Assembly: GCF_001854805.1 (NCBI RefSeq)
Contig: NZ_MBLO01000065.1
Location: forward strand, 1 to 33,882
Source: Pseudofrankia coriaricola
GTDB lineage: Bacteria > Actinomycetota > Actinomycetes > Frankiales > Frankiaceae
DNA length: 33,882 bases
Direction of reading: 5' to 3'
The notes beneath the pieces were generated by a model that worked only from the letters and a program-made list of their open reading frames with translations, was not told the origin of the DNA and did no database searches. The translations under genes and the position numbers were made by a program. Below, piece by piece: positions 1 through 7,302 of this stretch. Position 1 is the stretch's first letter. Every line of letters starts with the position of its first letter.

Positions 1-94
1 CGGCGGCCGTTGTCCCCAGGATCACTAGAGGGCCAAAGGGTGTGCGAAAATGATCTTCCTTCGCACGCCCGGCGGCCGTTGTCCCCAGGATCAC
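1..94 (+). repeat. 69-bp hairpin repeat, one full and one partial copy
   Basis: Positions 26-94 are a complete 69-bp unit, and 1-25 are the last 25 bases of a preceding unit cut by the window edge. The same unit occurs twice in tandem at 9807-9944. Each unit carries an inverted repeat with 11-bp arms (GGGCGTGCGAA and TTCGCACGCCC) around an 11-nt loop; here it lies at 38-70 with one C-to-T change in the left arm, leaving a G-T pair. The block lies about 30 bp beyond the stop of the minus-strand binding-protein gene, as the second block lies at the end of the ABC ATPase gene, so a terminator or REP-like role is plausible. Function is inferred. Confidence 0.85.
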
Positions 95-125
95 TGATGG
101 GTGGATCGATGTCGGGCGGGGCGTG

Positions 126-1466
126 CTAGCCCTCGATCGGGGTGTTGCCGAGGACCTTGTACTCGGCGGGCTGGCCCTTGCTGTCCAGGGTCGTCGTCAG
201 GCCGCCGCGGACGCAGACGGCCGGAGTGGCCGGGTAGGCCTTGCCGTTGCAGCGGAACTTCAGCCCGGCGCCGCCGGGAACCTCGGTCTCCTTCATCGCC
301 TTCATGGCGGCCGTGATGGTCGCCGGGGTGACGTCGCCCGTGAGGCCGTCCAGGGACGCCTGGAAGCCGGACATGATCATAAACATGATCATGCTGTCCT
401 GGAAGCTGAGGTCGATGTCCTTGCCGTAGGTCTCGGCGACCTTGGTGTAGAGCTGCATCGACGGGCTGTCCGGGCCGAGCGGGGCGGTGGCGCTGACGAC
501 CATGCCCTTGAGGGTGGCGCCGGGGACCGACTTGCGGGTGGAGTCGGTGATGCACTGGGAGATGGCGCTGATGGTGCCGGTGAAGCCGACGGCCTTGAGG
601 CCGTTCATGGCGCTGATGCAGAACGAGTCGTTGCCGATGATGAAGACCTCGTCCGACTTGTTCGAGACGATCTGCTGCATCTGGGGCGTCATGTCGGCGG
701 TGCCGGGCGCGACGCGGACGAGCTCGTAGCCGATGCCGGCCTTCTTGAACAGCGGCGGCGCGATGTCCTGGGCGGAGTGCAGGGCTGCCGGGACGTCGAT
801 GACGATGGCGGTGACCTTCTTGTTGCCCTTGTCCTTGGCGACCTGGATCGGCAGGTCGATCACGGGGAACTCCGGGTCACCCAGGGTGAAGGTCGTCGGG
901 CTGGCCAGCAGCCCGGGGTCGCTCGAGCCGTAGGACACGACGGGGATCTTGGCGTCGTTCAGGGGCTTCCAGGCGGCCTCGACGACGCCGGAGGTGCCGA
1001 TGAGGACGGCGGAGACGCCCTTCTCGACCATCTGGTTGCCACAGTCGCCGGCCTTGGCCAAGTCGCCGAGGGTCTCACAGATCGTGACCTCGATGGGCCG
1101 GCCGCCGATCCCGGACTTGCGGTCGTTGAGGTACTTGGCGGTGGCCTCGGCGACCTTGTTGTCGTTGGTGTGGTCGGCGGTCGGGCTGGCCCCGTCCGTG
1201 ATCACACCGATCTTGACAGCCGCGCCGGTGGCCTTGGCGATGGGGCCGAGAATGTCCTCGGACCCGGCGGAGCCGCTCGCCGTCGTGGTGGAGCCGTTGT
1301 CGTCGGAGCCGCCGCCACAGGCCGAGACGAAGGCCAGGCTCGCGGCCAGGACGGCGACGCCAGCCAGCCTTAACGCGGTCGGGCGGGTGGACGACTGCGT
1401 GGACGCGACGGACCGGAGCGGCTGCTCGGGCGATCGCCGCCCGGCCAGCCTCCAGGGATACGACAT
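126..1466 (-). CDS. ABC transporter substrate-binding lipoprotein, branched-chain amino acid type
   Basis: A 446-residue protein of the type I periplasmic binding fold (Peripla_BP_6/LivK-like), which captures a small substrate outside the membrane for an ABC importer. The chosen ATG at 1466 has an AAGGTGG ribosome-binding site just upstream; the reading frame stays open for another 73 codons, but that part has no protein-like character. The N-terminus has a long arginine-containing leader, a hydrophobic segment at about residues 33-47 and a lipobox VSAC with Cys50, so the mature protein should be a lipoprotein. The body begins with a typical IGVITDG strand and has a GTSGVVEAAWKPLND segment. 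No permease or ATPase genes for this importer lie beside it, so it is an orphan here and its substrate cannot be deduced. An odd MIMFMIM run lies near residue 365. Confidence 0.85.
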   Translation of the reverse strand: MSYPWRLAGRRSPEQPLRSVASTQSSTRPTALRLAGVAVLAASLAFVSACGGGSDDNGSTTTASGSAGSEDILGPIAKATGAAVKIGVITDGASPTADHTNDNKVAEATAKYLNDRKSGIGGRPIEVTICETLGDLAKAGDCGNQMVEKGVSAVLIGTSGVVEAAWKPLNDAKIPVVSYGSSDPGLLASPTTFTLGDPEFPVIDLPIQVAKDKGNKKVTAIVIDVPAALHSAQDIAPPLFKKAGIGYELVRVAPGTADMTPQMQQIVSNKSDEVFIIGNDSFCISAMNGLKAVGFTGTISAISQCITDSTRKSVPGATLKGMVVSATAPLGPDSPSMQLYTKVAETYGKDIDLSFQDSMIMFMIMSGFQASLDGLTGDVTPATITAAMKAMKETEVPGGAGLKFRCNGKAYPATPAVCVRGGLTTTLDSKGQPAEYKVLGNTPIEG

Positions 1467-1833
1467 GTTTCCCACCTTGTCGTCGGACGTTGTGTCATCG
1501 CGAAGATCGCCAAACCCGTTTGCGAGGCGTAACTGGCTGAGGGGCAGGCCTCCCGGGCACCTGTTCGTTCGGGTACGACTCGCTACGGGTTCGCCGATGG
1601 TTCGCCGATGGAACTGAGCGTGCAGCGACCAGGCGGTCGCAACATGGTGCTGCATGTGAATACTTGATTCCGACGTCGGCGTCAACAGATGCCTCTCGTG
1701 ACGACACGATGATCATGAGCGCTGCCGGTCGGGCGGGTGTTGATGATCACTGGTGGTGTAAGGGAACCGGCGTCGGTGGATCCGCCGAGAGCACCGCCCG
1801 GAAGATCCACAGGAAGGGCCCGGCAGCCGTGGC
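1467..1833. other. Divergent intergenic region, no gene seen
   Basis: This 367-bp gap separates the minus-strand binding protein from the plus-strand kinase remnant and should hold the promoter of the binding-protein gene. I see a near-palindrome at 1508-1524 (CGCCAAACCCGTTTGCG) and an 11-bp tandem duplication at 1588-1609 (GGTTCGCCGAT twice). No clear -35/-10 pair was identified and no open frame has credible coding character. Confidence 0.4.
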
Positions 1834-2562
1834 ATGGCTGGTGCTGGACCGCACGCCGTCGGCGCGGTCACGCAGGTCGTGCACACCACGGCCAGGGGAT
1901 TTGGCTCGCCAAGTACAGCATTCAGCGCGGGGATGACCGGTTCGGCGCCGTACATCCCCGCGCTGCCCTACCTGGGAGTGATCGCCGCCGCCGCTCTTCT
2001 GGTCCTGCTCACGTCCCGCACCATGGACGTCGGCCGCGGGGCGCTTACCGATCCCCTTCGGGGAGGAGCGCGCATCCGCCGCGAAGGGGACGACGCGGGC
2101 TGGCGCCCTTCCCTTTCGCTGCGCTCGCTGGTCGCCGCGCTGCCGCCAGGTCTCACCGTCGACCTGGACGTCCCCGAACCGGTGGGGCGGCCATCGGAGG
2201 CCAGGTTGGACCGGGCCGCCGCGGAGACGCTGCGCCGGGTCGTCCAGGAGTCGCTGACCAACGTCCTGCGCCATGCCGGGCCGGACACCCATGTCCGGGT
2301 CACGCTGACGGTGGACGCCACGCACGCGGAGGTGGAGGTGGAGGTGGTCGACGATGGTGCCCGCGCGTCGGCCGCGCCGACGCCGACCATGGTCCCGCCG
2401 TCACAGCGGCCGTCGACGCCGCCGCTGCCGGATGGCGCCGGCGGCCGCGGCTTGGTTGGCATGCGGGAACGGGTGGCCCGGCTCGGCGGGACCTGCCAGG
2501 CCGGACCGGTCGAACCCACCGGCTGGCGGGTGCGCGCCCGCCTCCCGGCGAAGGCGGTCTGA
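1834..2562 (+). pseudogene. Truncated sensor histidine kinase (NarL/LiaS type) lacking the phosphoacceptor domain
   Basis: The C-terminal part is a clear histidine-kinase ATPase domain: N box ESLTNVLRHAG with Asn143, a G1-like DDG at about residue 180, and G2 box GRGLVGMRERV. Before it, residues 100-120 match the short linker that normally follows the dimerisation/phosphoacceptor helices. Those helices and their H box are absent: only one hydrophobic segment (about residues 43-60) and about 40 residues of unrelated-looking sequence precede the linker. Kinases of this family usually have several membrane segments and a HisKA_3 domain and run to about 400 residues. The 242-residue frame is therefore probably a deletion remnant unable to autophosphorylate. 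It ends one base before the GTG of the response regulator, so it may still serve for coupled translation. The start at 1834 is uncertain. Confidence 0.7.
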
Positions 2563-3261
2563 GTGATCCGCGTTCTGCTGGCCGACGACGAGGAGCTCAT
2601 GCGGGCCGGGCTCCGGATGATGTTGCACACCCAGCCCGACCTGACCGTCGTCGGTGAGGCCGGGGACGGCCGCGAGGCCGTGCGCCAAGCCCGGATCTGC
2701 GCAGCGGACGTCATCCTGATGGACGTGCGGATGCCGGTGATGGACGGCGTCGCCGCGACTCGTGCCATCCACGCCGACGCCGACGCCGCCGGGGACGGGC
2801 GCGTCCCTCGTGTGCTGGTGCTCACCACGTTCGAGTTGGACGAATACGTGTTCGCCGCGATCCGCGCCGGTGCAGCTGGGTTCCTGTTGAAGCGCACCCC
2901 ACCGGAGGCCCTCATCGAGGGCATCCGTACCCTCGCCGCCGGCGACGCTCTGCTCGGCCCCTCGGTGACCCGGCGCCTGCTGGCGGAGTTCGCGCGGGCC
3001 ACTCCCGCAAGCCCCGGCCCCGAGATACGCCACCGTCTCAACAAGTTGACCGAGCGCGAACACGAGGTGCTGCTCCTACTGGGACGAGGCCTGTCCAACG
3101 CGGAGATCTCCGCCCGGCTGCACGTCGGCGAGGCGACGGCCAAGACCCACGTCAGACGGATCCTGGACAAGCTCGGGCTACGTGACCGCATACAGGCCGT
3201 GGTGTTCGCGTTCGATCACGGTCTGGTGAGGCCGGGCCAGGGTCCGGTTCCCGGGACCTGA
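2563..3261 (+). CDS. NarL/LuxR-family response regulator
   Basis: A 232-residue DNA-binding response regulator. The receiver domain (residues 1-120) has the acidic pair Asp8/Asp9, the phosphoacceptor Asp54 in VILMDVRMPVMDG, the conserved Thr in LVLTTF and the Lys in FLLKRTPPE. The C-terminal LuxR-type helix-turn-helix (about 158-222) reads LTEREHEVLLLLGRGLSN followed by the KTHVRRILDKL recognition region. The GTG start directly abuts the TGA of the truncated kinase, the normal arrangement of a kinase-regulator pair. Since the partner lacks its phosphoacceptor histidine, the regulator is probably orphaned, or fed by another kinase or acetyl phosphate. Its targets are unknown. Confidence 0.92.
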   Translation: MIRVLLADDEELMRAGLRMMLHTQPDLTVVGEAGDGREAVRQARICAADVILMDVRMPVMDGVAATRAIHADADAAGDGRVPRVLVLTTFELDEYVFAAIRAGAAGFLLKRTPPEALIEGIRTLAAGDALLGPSVTRRLLAEFARATPASPGPEIRHRLNKLTEREHEVLLLLGRGLSNAEISARLHVGEATAKTHVRRILDKLGLRDRIQAVVFAFDHGLVRPGQGPVPGT

Positions 3262-3262
3262 C

Positions 3263-3361
3263 GTCCGCCAGGCCCGCGGGCCTCTGTACTACGACGATCT
3301 CGAGGCCATCGACCGCGGCGTATTCCACATCGCCGACTGGTTCACCAGGCACCTGGCGTGA
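3263..3361 (+). pseudogene. C-terminal gene scrap (about 32 codons), family not identified
   Basis: Directly after the response regulator an open frame reads RGPLYYDDLEAIDRG and then IADWFTRHLA before TGA. It looks like a real protein C-terminus (mixed helical composition, natural ending) but has no start codon or upstream part in the window. I cannot name the parent family with confidence; the ending resembles alpha/beta hydrolases or small oxidoreductases. It supports the view that 1834-4224 is a graveyard of rearranged genes. The next 160 bp up to the HxlR gene holds nothing I can support. Confidence 0.35.
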
Positions 3362-3521
3362 GGGAACTCGGCCAACGTCATCGGCGCTGCGGCTGCCGGG
3401 GTAGCCGGGCACCAACTCTGCCTGCTCCGCCGGCACCCACCTGACTACATCGAACTCATCGCCGTGCCGGCCAGTGGGATGGGGCGAGATCATCGCTCGT
3501 CGCGGCGAGGTGGCGTCCGGG

Positions 3522-3914
3522 TCACGGGAGTGGCTTGTCGCTGTGGTCGTACTCCTCGCGTGCGGTGTCGACCTCGGTGAGATGGCCTGTGGACCAGGTG
3601 ACGAGGGAGGCGAAGACGGGGGCCAGGCTGCGGCCGAGGTCGGTGATCTCGTACTCCACGCGTGGGGGGATCTCGCCATACATCGTGCGGGAGACCAGGC
3701 CGTCGCGCTCGAGCTGGCGCAGGCGTTGGGTGAGCACCTTCGGGGTGATGCCGCCGACCAGCGCACGCAGGTCGCTGAAGCGTTGGCGGCCGTGGGTGTT
3801 GAGCTGCCACAGGATCGGCGTGGTCCAGCGACTGAAGACGATGTCGACCACGGGGGTGATCGGGCAGGACGCCAGGGTCGGCGCCGCCGTGGCTTCGGAT
3901 GTCATGCGCCGCAC
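3522..3914 (-). CDS. HxlR-family transcriptional regulator
   Basis: A 130-residue winged-helix regulator of the HxlR/MarR-like group, which often senses aldehydes, quinones or disulfide stress and controls a neighbouring oxidoreductase gene. The family's CPI motif is present (SCPITPVVDIVFSRWT), with the invariant W in a W-x2-PILWQL context, followed by RFSDLRALVGGITPKVLTQR (helix-turn-helix) and a wing region VEYEITDLGRSL. The single Cys near residue 17 is the usual redox or ligand-sensing position. The GTG at 3914 has GAGGAA about 10 nt upstream; an in-frame ATG at 3905 has GGGAG about 8 nt upstream and is an equally good start. A perfect palindrome lies just upstream, and the plus-strand gene it faces appears truncated. 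Confidence 0.9.
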   Translation of the reverse strand: MRRMTSEATAAPTLASCPITPVVDIVFSRWTTPILWQLNTHGRQRFSDLRALVGGITPKVLTQRLRQLERDGLVSRTMYGEIPPRVEYEITDLGRSLAPVFASLVTWSTGHLTEVDTAREEYDHSDKPLP

Positions 3915-3930
3915 TCCCGATAGTTTCCTC

Positions 3931-3940
3931 TAGGTACCTA
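3931..3940. promoter_or_regulatory. Candidate HxlR operator (perfect palindrome)
   Basis: TAGGTACCTA is a perfect 10-bp palindrome located 16 bp upstream of the HxlR start. It lies between that gene and a well-formed ribosome-binding site and ATG on the opposite strand. Its position and symmetry suit autoregulation by the dimeric HxlR protein. Binding is inferred. Confidence 0.4.
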
Positions 3941-4000
3941 ATGTCGCAGTGTAACTAACGTGGCGTCGTCCCGGTCCCAAGAACCTGGAGGAGACGACCG

Positions 4001-4063
4001 ATGACGACCCTCGACCTCGCCGCGGCCACCGACGACCGGCCAGCCGCCTCGCCGGCTGGATGG
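4001..4063 (+). pseudogene. N-terminal scrap of a gene divergent from the HxlR regulator
   Basis: A strong ribosome-binding site (GGAGGAG) precedes the ATG at 4001, and the first codons read MTTLDLAAATDDRPA, a natural-looking N-terminus. After about 20 codons the frame becomes Arg/Gly-rich and loses coding character, running into the start of the nuclease gene. The signals suggest the start of a former HxlR-controlled gene whose body was deleted. Its product cannot be identified. Confidence 0.35.
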
Positions 4064-4224
4064 GCCGCGACCCGGCGCCATGGCGATGACCGGGCTCGAA
4101 ACCGGATCGGCGACGATCGCCGTGCGGGCGGGCCGTGCGCAGGCCATGGCGCGGTATCCGTCAGGATCAGGTCTGACGGAGCAGGGCGGCGCCGAGGCTG
4201 GCGTCGGCGCGCGGAGGGCGGCCA

Positions 4225-5406
4225 ATGCGGCACGAGGGGAAGACCGAGGCGCGGCTGTCCCGCATCCGCGGATCCGAGCCGCCGCGGCGGCACAACGCGC
4301 GGACGATCGCGGCGCTGACCAGCAATCCGGGGTGCGCGCGGCGGGCGGTGCTGGACGCCGCTGGGGTCGACAAGGAACGGCTCGCGGAGCGGGTCGGCTT
4401 CCCGGCGGCGTTCGGTCAGTCGCGGTTCGCGATCGTGCGAGGCAACGCGTTCGAGCGTCAGGTCAAGGCTGACGGCTGCGCCGAGCTGCTGCGGCTGCTG
4501 CGCGACCTGCTCGCGCTGGACCTGCGCGACGCGGCGTACACCGACCTCGGCGCGGACGGTTCCGGGGAAGGCCTGGACGCCCGGCACGTCGCGGCGCGGG
4601 AGCGGCTGACCCGCGCGCCGGGCGGCGAGGACGGCGAGGGCAACCCGGGCGGCGAGGGCAACCCGGACGGGGCCCTGTTCGACCATCCGCTCCTGCGGCT
4701 GGAGGTGGCCGGGCAGGCGGTCTACCTCGAGCCCGACCTGGTGGCGTTCCAGCACGGCGGAGCGTTCCACGTCGTCGAGATCAAGTCGTTCCCGGTGATC
4801 GACGGGCAGGCGGACGCGGAGAAGGTCGCGGCGGCGGCGGTCCAGTCGGCCGTCTACGTCCTGGCGCTGCGCCGGCTGCTCGGCCGCGACGACGCCGTCT
4901 CGCACGAGGTGGTGCTCGTCTGCCCGAAGGACTTCTCCAATGTGCCGGTCGCGGTGCGCCTCGACGTCCGTCGCCAGCTCATCGTGCTGGAGCACCAGCT
5001 CGCGCGACTGACGCGGATCGACACCCTGCTCGACGCCCTGCCGGACGACCTGGCGCTCGATCTCGGGCAGGACGGTGCCGGGACGCCGGTGATGGCGGTG
5101 GACGCGCTGACGGCGGCACTCGGCCGGGTGACGGCGCGCTACGCGCCCGGGTGCCTGTCGACCTGCGAGCTGGCCTTCTTCTGCCGGCGGGAGGCCTCGG
5201 GGCGCACCGCCGCACTGGGGATCGGCGTCCGGGAGGAGCTGGGCGGGGTGGAGACCGTCGCCGAAGCGCTCGGGCTCGCGCACGGGACGGCGACACCCGA
5301 CGACGACCAGGCCGAGTCGGCGGCGATGCTGCGGACCACCGCGCGGGTCTACGCCGAGGCGCTCGGAGCCATGCCGGAGACGCCCGCGGGCGGGGCGGCT
5401 GGATGA
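4225..5406 (+). CDS. PD-(D/E)XK nuclease with Fe-S-type cysteines (RecB/Cas4/Dna2-like)
   Basis: A 393-residue protein starting at an ATG with GGAGGG about 6 nt upstream. The nuclease core is seen as EPDLV (Asp171) followed by VVEIKSF (Glu185, Lys187), the D...ExK signature of RecB-family exonucleases, with a GNAFERQV helix near residue 80 that fits the upstream conserved motif. Four cysteines frame the core: Cys37 near the N-terminus and C310-x3-C314-x5-C320 near the C-terminus. This is the layout of the [4Fe-4S] cluster in AddB, Cas4 and Dna2 nucleases (established for those families). A low-complexity Gly/Glu insert lies near residues 130-150. Its stop overlaps the next gene (ATGA), and an SF1 helicase lies two genes downstream, so it probably acts on DNA ends or flaps with that helicase. 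No cas genes or CRISPR are nearby, so it is not called Cas4. Confidence 0.75.
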   Translation: MRHEGKTEARLSRIRGSEPPRRHNARTIAALTSNPGCARRAVLDAAGVDKERLAERVGFPAAFGQSRFAIVRGNAFERQVKADGCAELLRLLRDLLALDLRDAAYTDLGADGSGEGLDARHVAARERLTRAPGGEDGEGNPGGEGNPDGALFDHPLLRLEVAGQAVYLEPDLVAFQHGGAFHVVEIKSFPVIDGQADAEKVAAAAVQSAVYVLALRRLLGRDDAVSHEVVLVCPKDFSNVPVAVRLDVRRQLIVLEHQLARLTRIDTLLDALPDDLALDLGQDGAGTPVMAVDALTAALGRVTARYAPGCLSTCELAFFCRREASGRTAALGIGVREELGGVETVAEALGLAHGTATPDDDQAESAAMLRTTARVYAEALGAMPETPAGGAAG

Positions 5407-7211
5407 GCGTGATCGGCGCGTACGCGCGGGCGCTGGCGGTGCGGACCGGGTTCGCCCAGCCGGTCGCGTCGGTTCGGCACATCCACCTCGCCGAGGCGCC
5501 ACTGGTGCTGGTGCCGCTGAGGATGGCCGGCGAGGCGAACGCGCCGCTCGCGGCCATGGCCGGCACCGACGAGCTCAGCGGGACCTTGCTCGTCGTCCCA
5601 CAGCCGCGCGACCGCGATCTGCGGTTCGCGTTCGCCGGCCTGCTCGGGGACCTTCTCCTCGGTTACGTCGAGCGGTGCGCGGCCGCGGGCAGCGAGCCGG
5701 TGAAACCACCGAGGACGCCGAGGCAGCCAGCCGGTAGGCCTCTGCCCGACAGCCTCCTGTCCGGCAGTCCCTCGTCCTCACCGGGTGGTGCCGGCGGTGC
5801 GGCGGTCGCGGCCGGGCCCGAAGGGACCGCCGGCGCCGCCGACGGAGACCTGCGCGCCGACGAGGACGCGCTGGCGGCGGCGGAAGCCACCGGGCCGGAG
5901 CGGTTCCTCGACGCGCCCCAGGTGCTGGTGCCCAACCGGGCCGGCGTCGAGTTCGCGCGGCTGTTCGGCCGGTCCACGCGGTTTCGCTCGACACTCGGGG
6001 AGTACGCGGTTCCGGCCGGGGTGCCGCTGCTGGGCCGGTGGCTCACCTTCCTCGCCCAGCGGGCCGAGCATCCGGGCTCGTCGGCGCTGGTGGCGATGAC
6101 GGAGGCGCTCACGCTGCACTGGGCGACCGGCCAGAGCGCGCTGGAGGACGCGAACCTTGCCGCGCTGATGGCCTGGATCGACCCGCCGGACGGCCTGTCC
6201 GGCCCCGAGGCCGCCCGGTTGGCCGAGGACCCGCGGACCTGGCCGCCGGCGGGTCCGACGACCGACCCCCAGTTCGACAACCGGGTGCTCGCGCCCGCCA
6301 TCGCGGCATACGACGAGGCGATCGCGCTGCTGCGGGAGCAGGCAGGGCTCGCCGGCGCTCCCGACCCGTTGCTGGCGGATCCGGACGTGATCGACAGCCG
6401 CTTCCGAGCCGCGGACCTCGGTGCCGCGCGGGTGTGGCCGGGGGCGCCCGACGCGCCGGTTCAGTCGTGGCTGCGCGCCCGGGACGAGGTCGAGCGCGCG
6501 GTGCGCGGGCAGATCGAGCCGACGTGGCGGCTGATGTGGCGGGCGGTGCGGCGGCTGCGCGAGCTGCCGGATGCGGCGTCCGTGCCGCGGCGCTGGGAGC
6601 AGGACAGGACGCGGTTCACCTCTTACTACGCCTACCTGCGGGACGAGGACGGCGGGCTGCCGCAGGCGCGACGCGACGGCGCGGTCGCCGCGGCCCGCCG
6701 CCTCGCCGTGCTGGAGCGAGAGCTCGCCGCGTACGAGGCCGACCAGGCCTTTGACGACCCGCTGGTGCTCGCGAACCAACGGGTGACCGGCGACGCCTTC
6801 GTAGGCACGGTGGTCGCCGCCGAACGGGACCGCCGGATCGCGAACGAGCGCGGAACGCTCGTCACCAGGCCCCTCGTCGAGGTGGTCACGGTGGACCCGG
6901 TCCGGCTCCCGATCGGTACGAAGGTCTGCTCACCCGCGCGGGTCGGCCAGACCGGGGTGATCATGTCGCTGGAGCCGGCGGCGGACGGGCTGCTGGTGTC
7001 GCTGGAGCTCAGCGGCGGGATGGGGCGGGCGAAGGTGCCGCCGCCGGGCAGTGTCCCGGACATGGACGAGGTGATCAGCTACACCAGCGTGCTGCCGGAC
7101 GGCGCGTTCTCCGCCGCGCTGCCCGCGCCCGAGGACACTCCCTGGACCCACGGCGGGCCGCCGACACCCTATGAGCCTACCGACGGCGACGCCGAGGAGA
7201 CCTGGGCGTGA
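5403..7211 (+). CDS. Protein of unknown function in the nuclease-helicase operon; possible helicase accessory (stalk and barrel) module
   Basis: A 602-residue protein whose ATG overlaps the stop of the nuclease gene by 4 bp, implying coupled translation. No enzymatic motif, Walker motif or membrane segment is visible. An N-terminal mixed alpha/beta part (residues 1-95) is followed by a Pro/Gly/Ala linker (about 97-150). A long helical part follows, with Trp-containing charged stretches and a likely coiled segment at 415-455. A beta-rich piece lies at about 485-550 (VEVVTVDPVRL, GTKVCSPARVGQTGVIM) and the tail is acidic. In UPF1/Dna2-type helicases a stalk and beta-barrel (domain 1B) precede the Walker A motif. 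The end of this protein could supply that missing piece for the next gene; this is inference from order and composition only. Confidence 0.7.
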   Translation: MSVIGAYARALAVRTGFAQPVASVRHIHLAEAPLVLVPLRMAGEANAPLAAMAGTDELSGTLLVVPQPRDRDLRFAFAGLLGDLLLGYVERCAAAGSEPVKPPRTPRQPAGRPLPDSLLSGSPSSSPGGAGGAAVAAGPEGTAGAADGDLRADEDALAAAEATGPERFLDAPQVLVPNRAGVEFARLFGRSTRFRSTLGEYAVPAGVPLLGRWLTFLAQRAEHPGSSALVAMTEALTLHWATGQSALEDANLAALMAWIDPPDGLSGPEAARLAEDPRTWPPAGPTTDPQFDNRVLAPAIAAYDEAIALLREQAGLAGAPDPLLADPDVIDSRFRAADLGAARVWPGAPDAPVQSWLRARDEVERAVRGQIEPTWRLMWRAVRRLRELPDAASVPRRWEQDRTRFTSYYAYLRDEDGGLPQARRDGAVAAARRLAVLERELAAYEADQAFDDPLVLANQRVTGDAFVGTVVAAERDRRIANERGTLVTRPLVEVVTVDPVRLPIGTKVCSPARVGQTGVIMSLEPAADGLLVSLELSGGMGRAKVPPPGSVPDMDEVISYTSVLPDGAFSAALPAPEDTPWTHGGPPTPYEPTDGDAEETWA

Positions 7212-7302
7212 CGGCCGGAGCGAGTGCGGCGACGGAGCGAACCCGAGATGCGGCGAGCGCCGCCGCGCGGGTGCCGCCGACGCCTCGGAAGGGGACCCGG
7301 GC

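Noticed and set aside
3380-3490. A NUDIX-like C-terminus on the minus strand (FDVVRWVPAEQAELVPGYP)
   Set aside because: The resemblance is short, with no NUDIX box in any frame nearby, and the opposite strand reads equally well.
4225-5406. Calling the nuclease Cas4
   Set aside because: No cas1/cas2 genes or CRISPR array in the window; linkage is to an SF1 helicase, so a broader RecB/Dna2-like name is safer.
3955-5502. Long minus-strand open frame across the nuclease gene
   Set aside because: Arg/Pro/Gly-rich shadow of the real plus-strand gene, no ribosome-binding site or motif.
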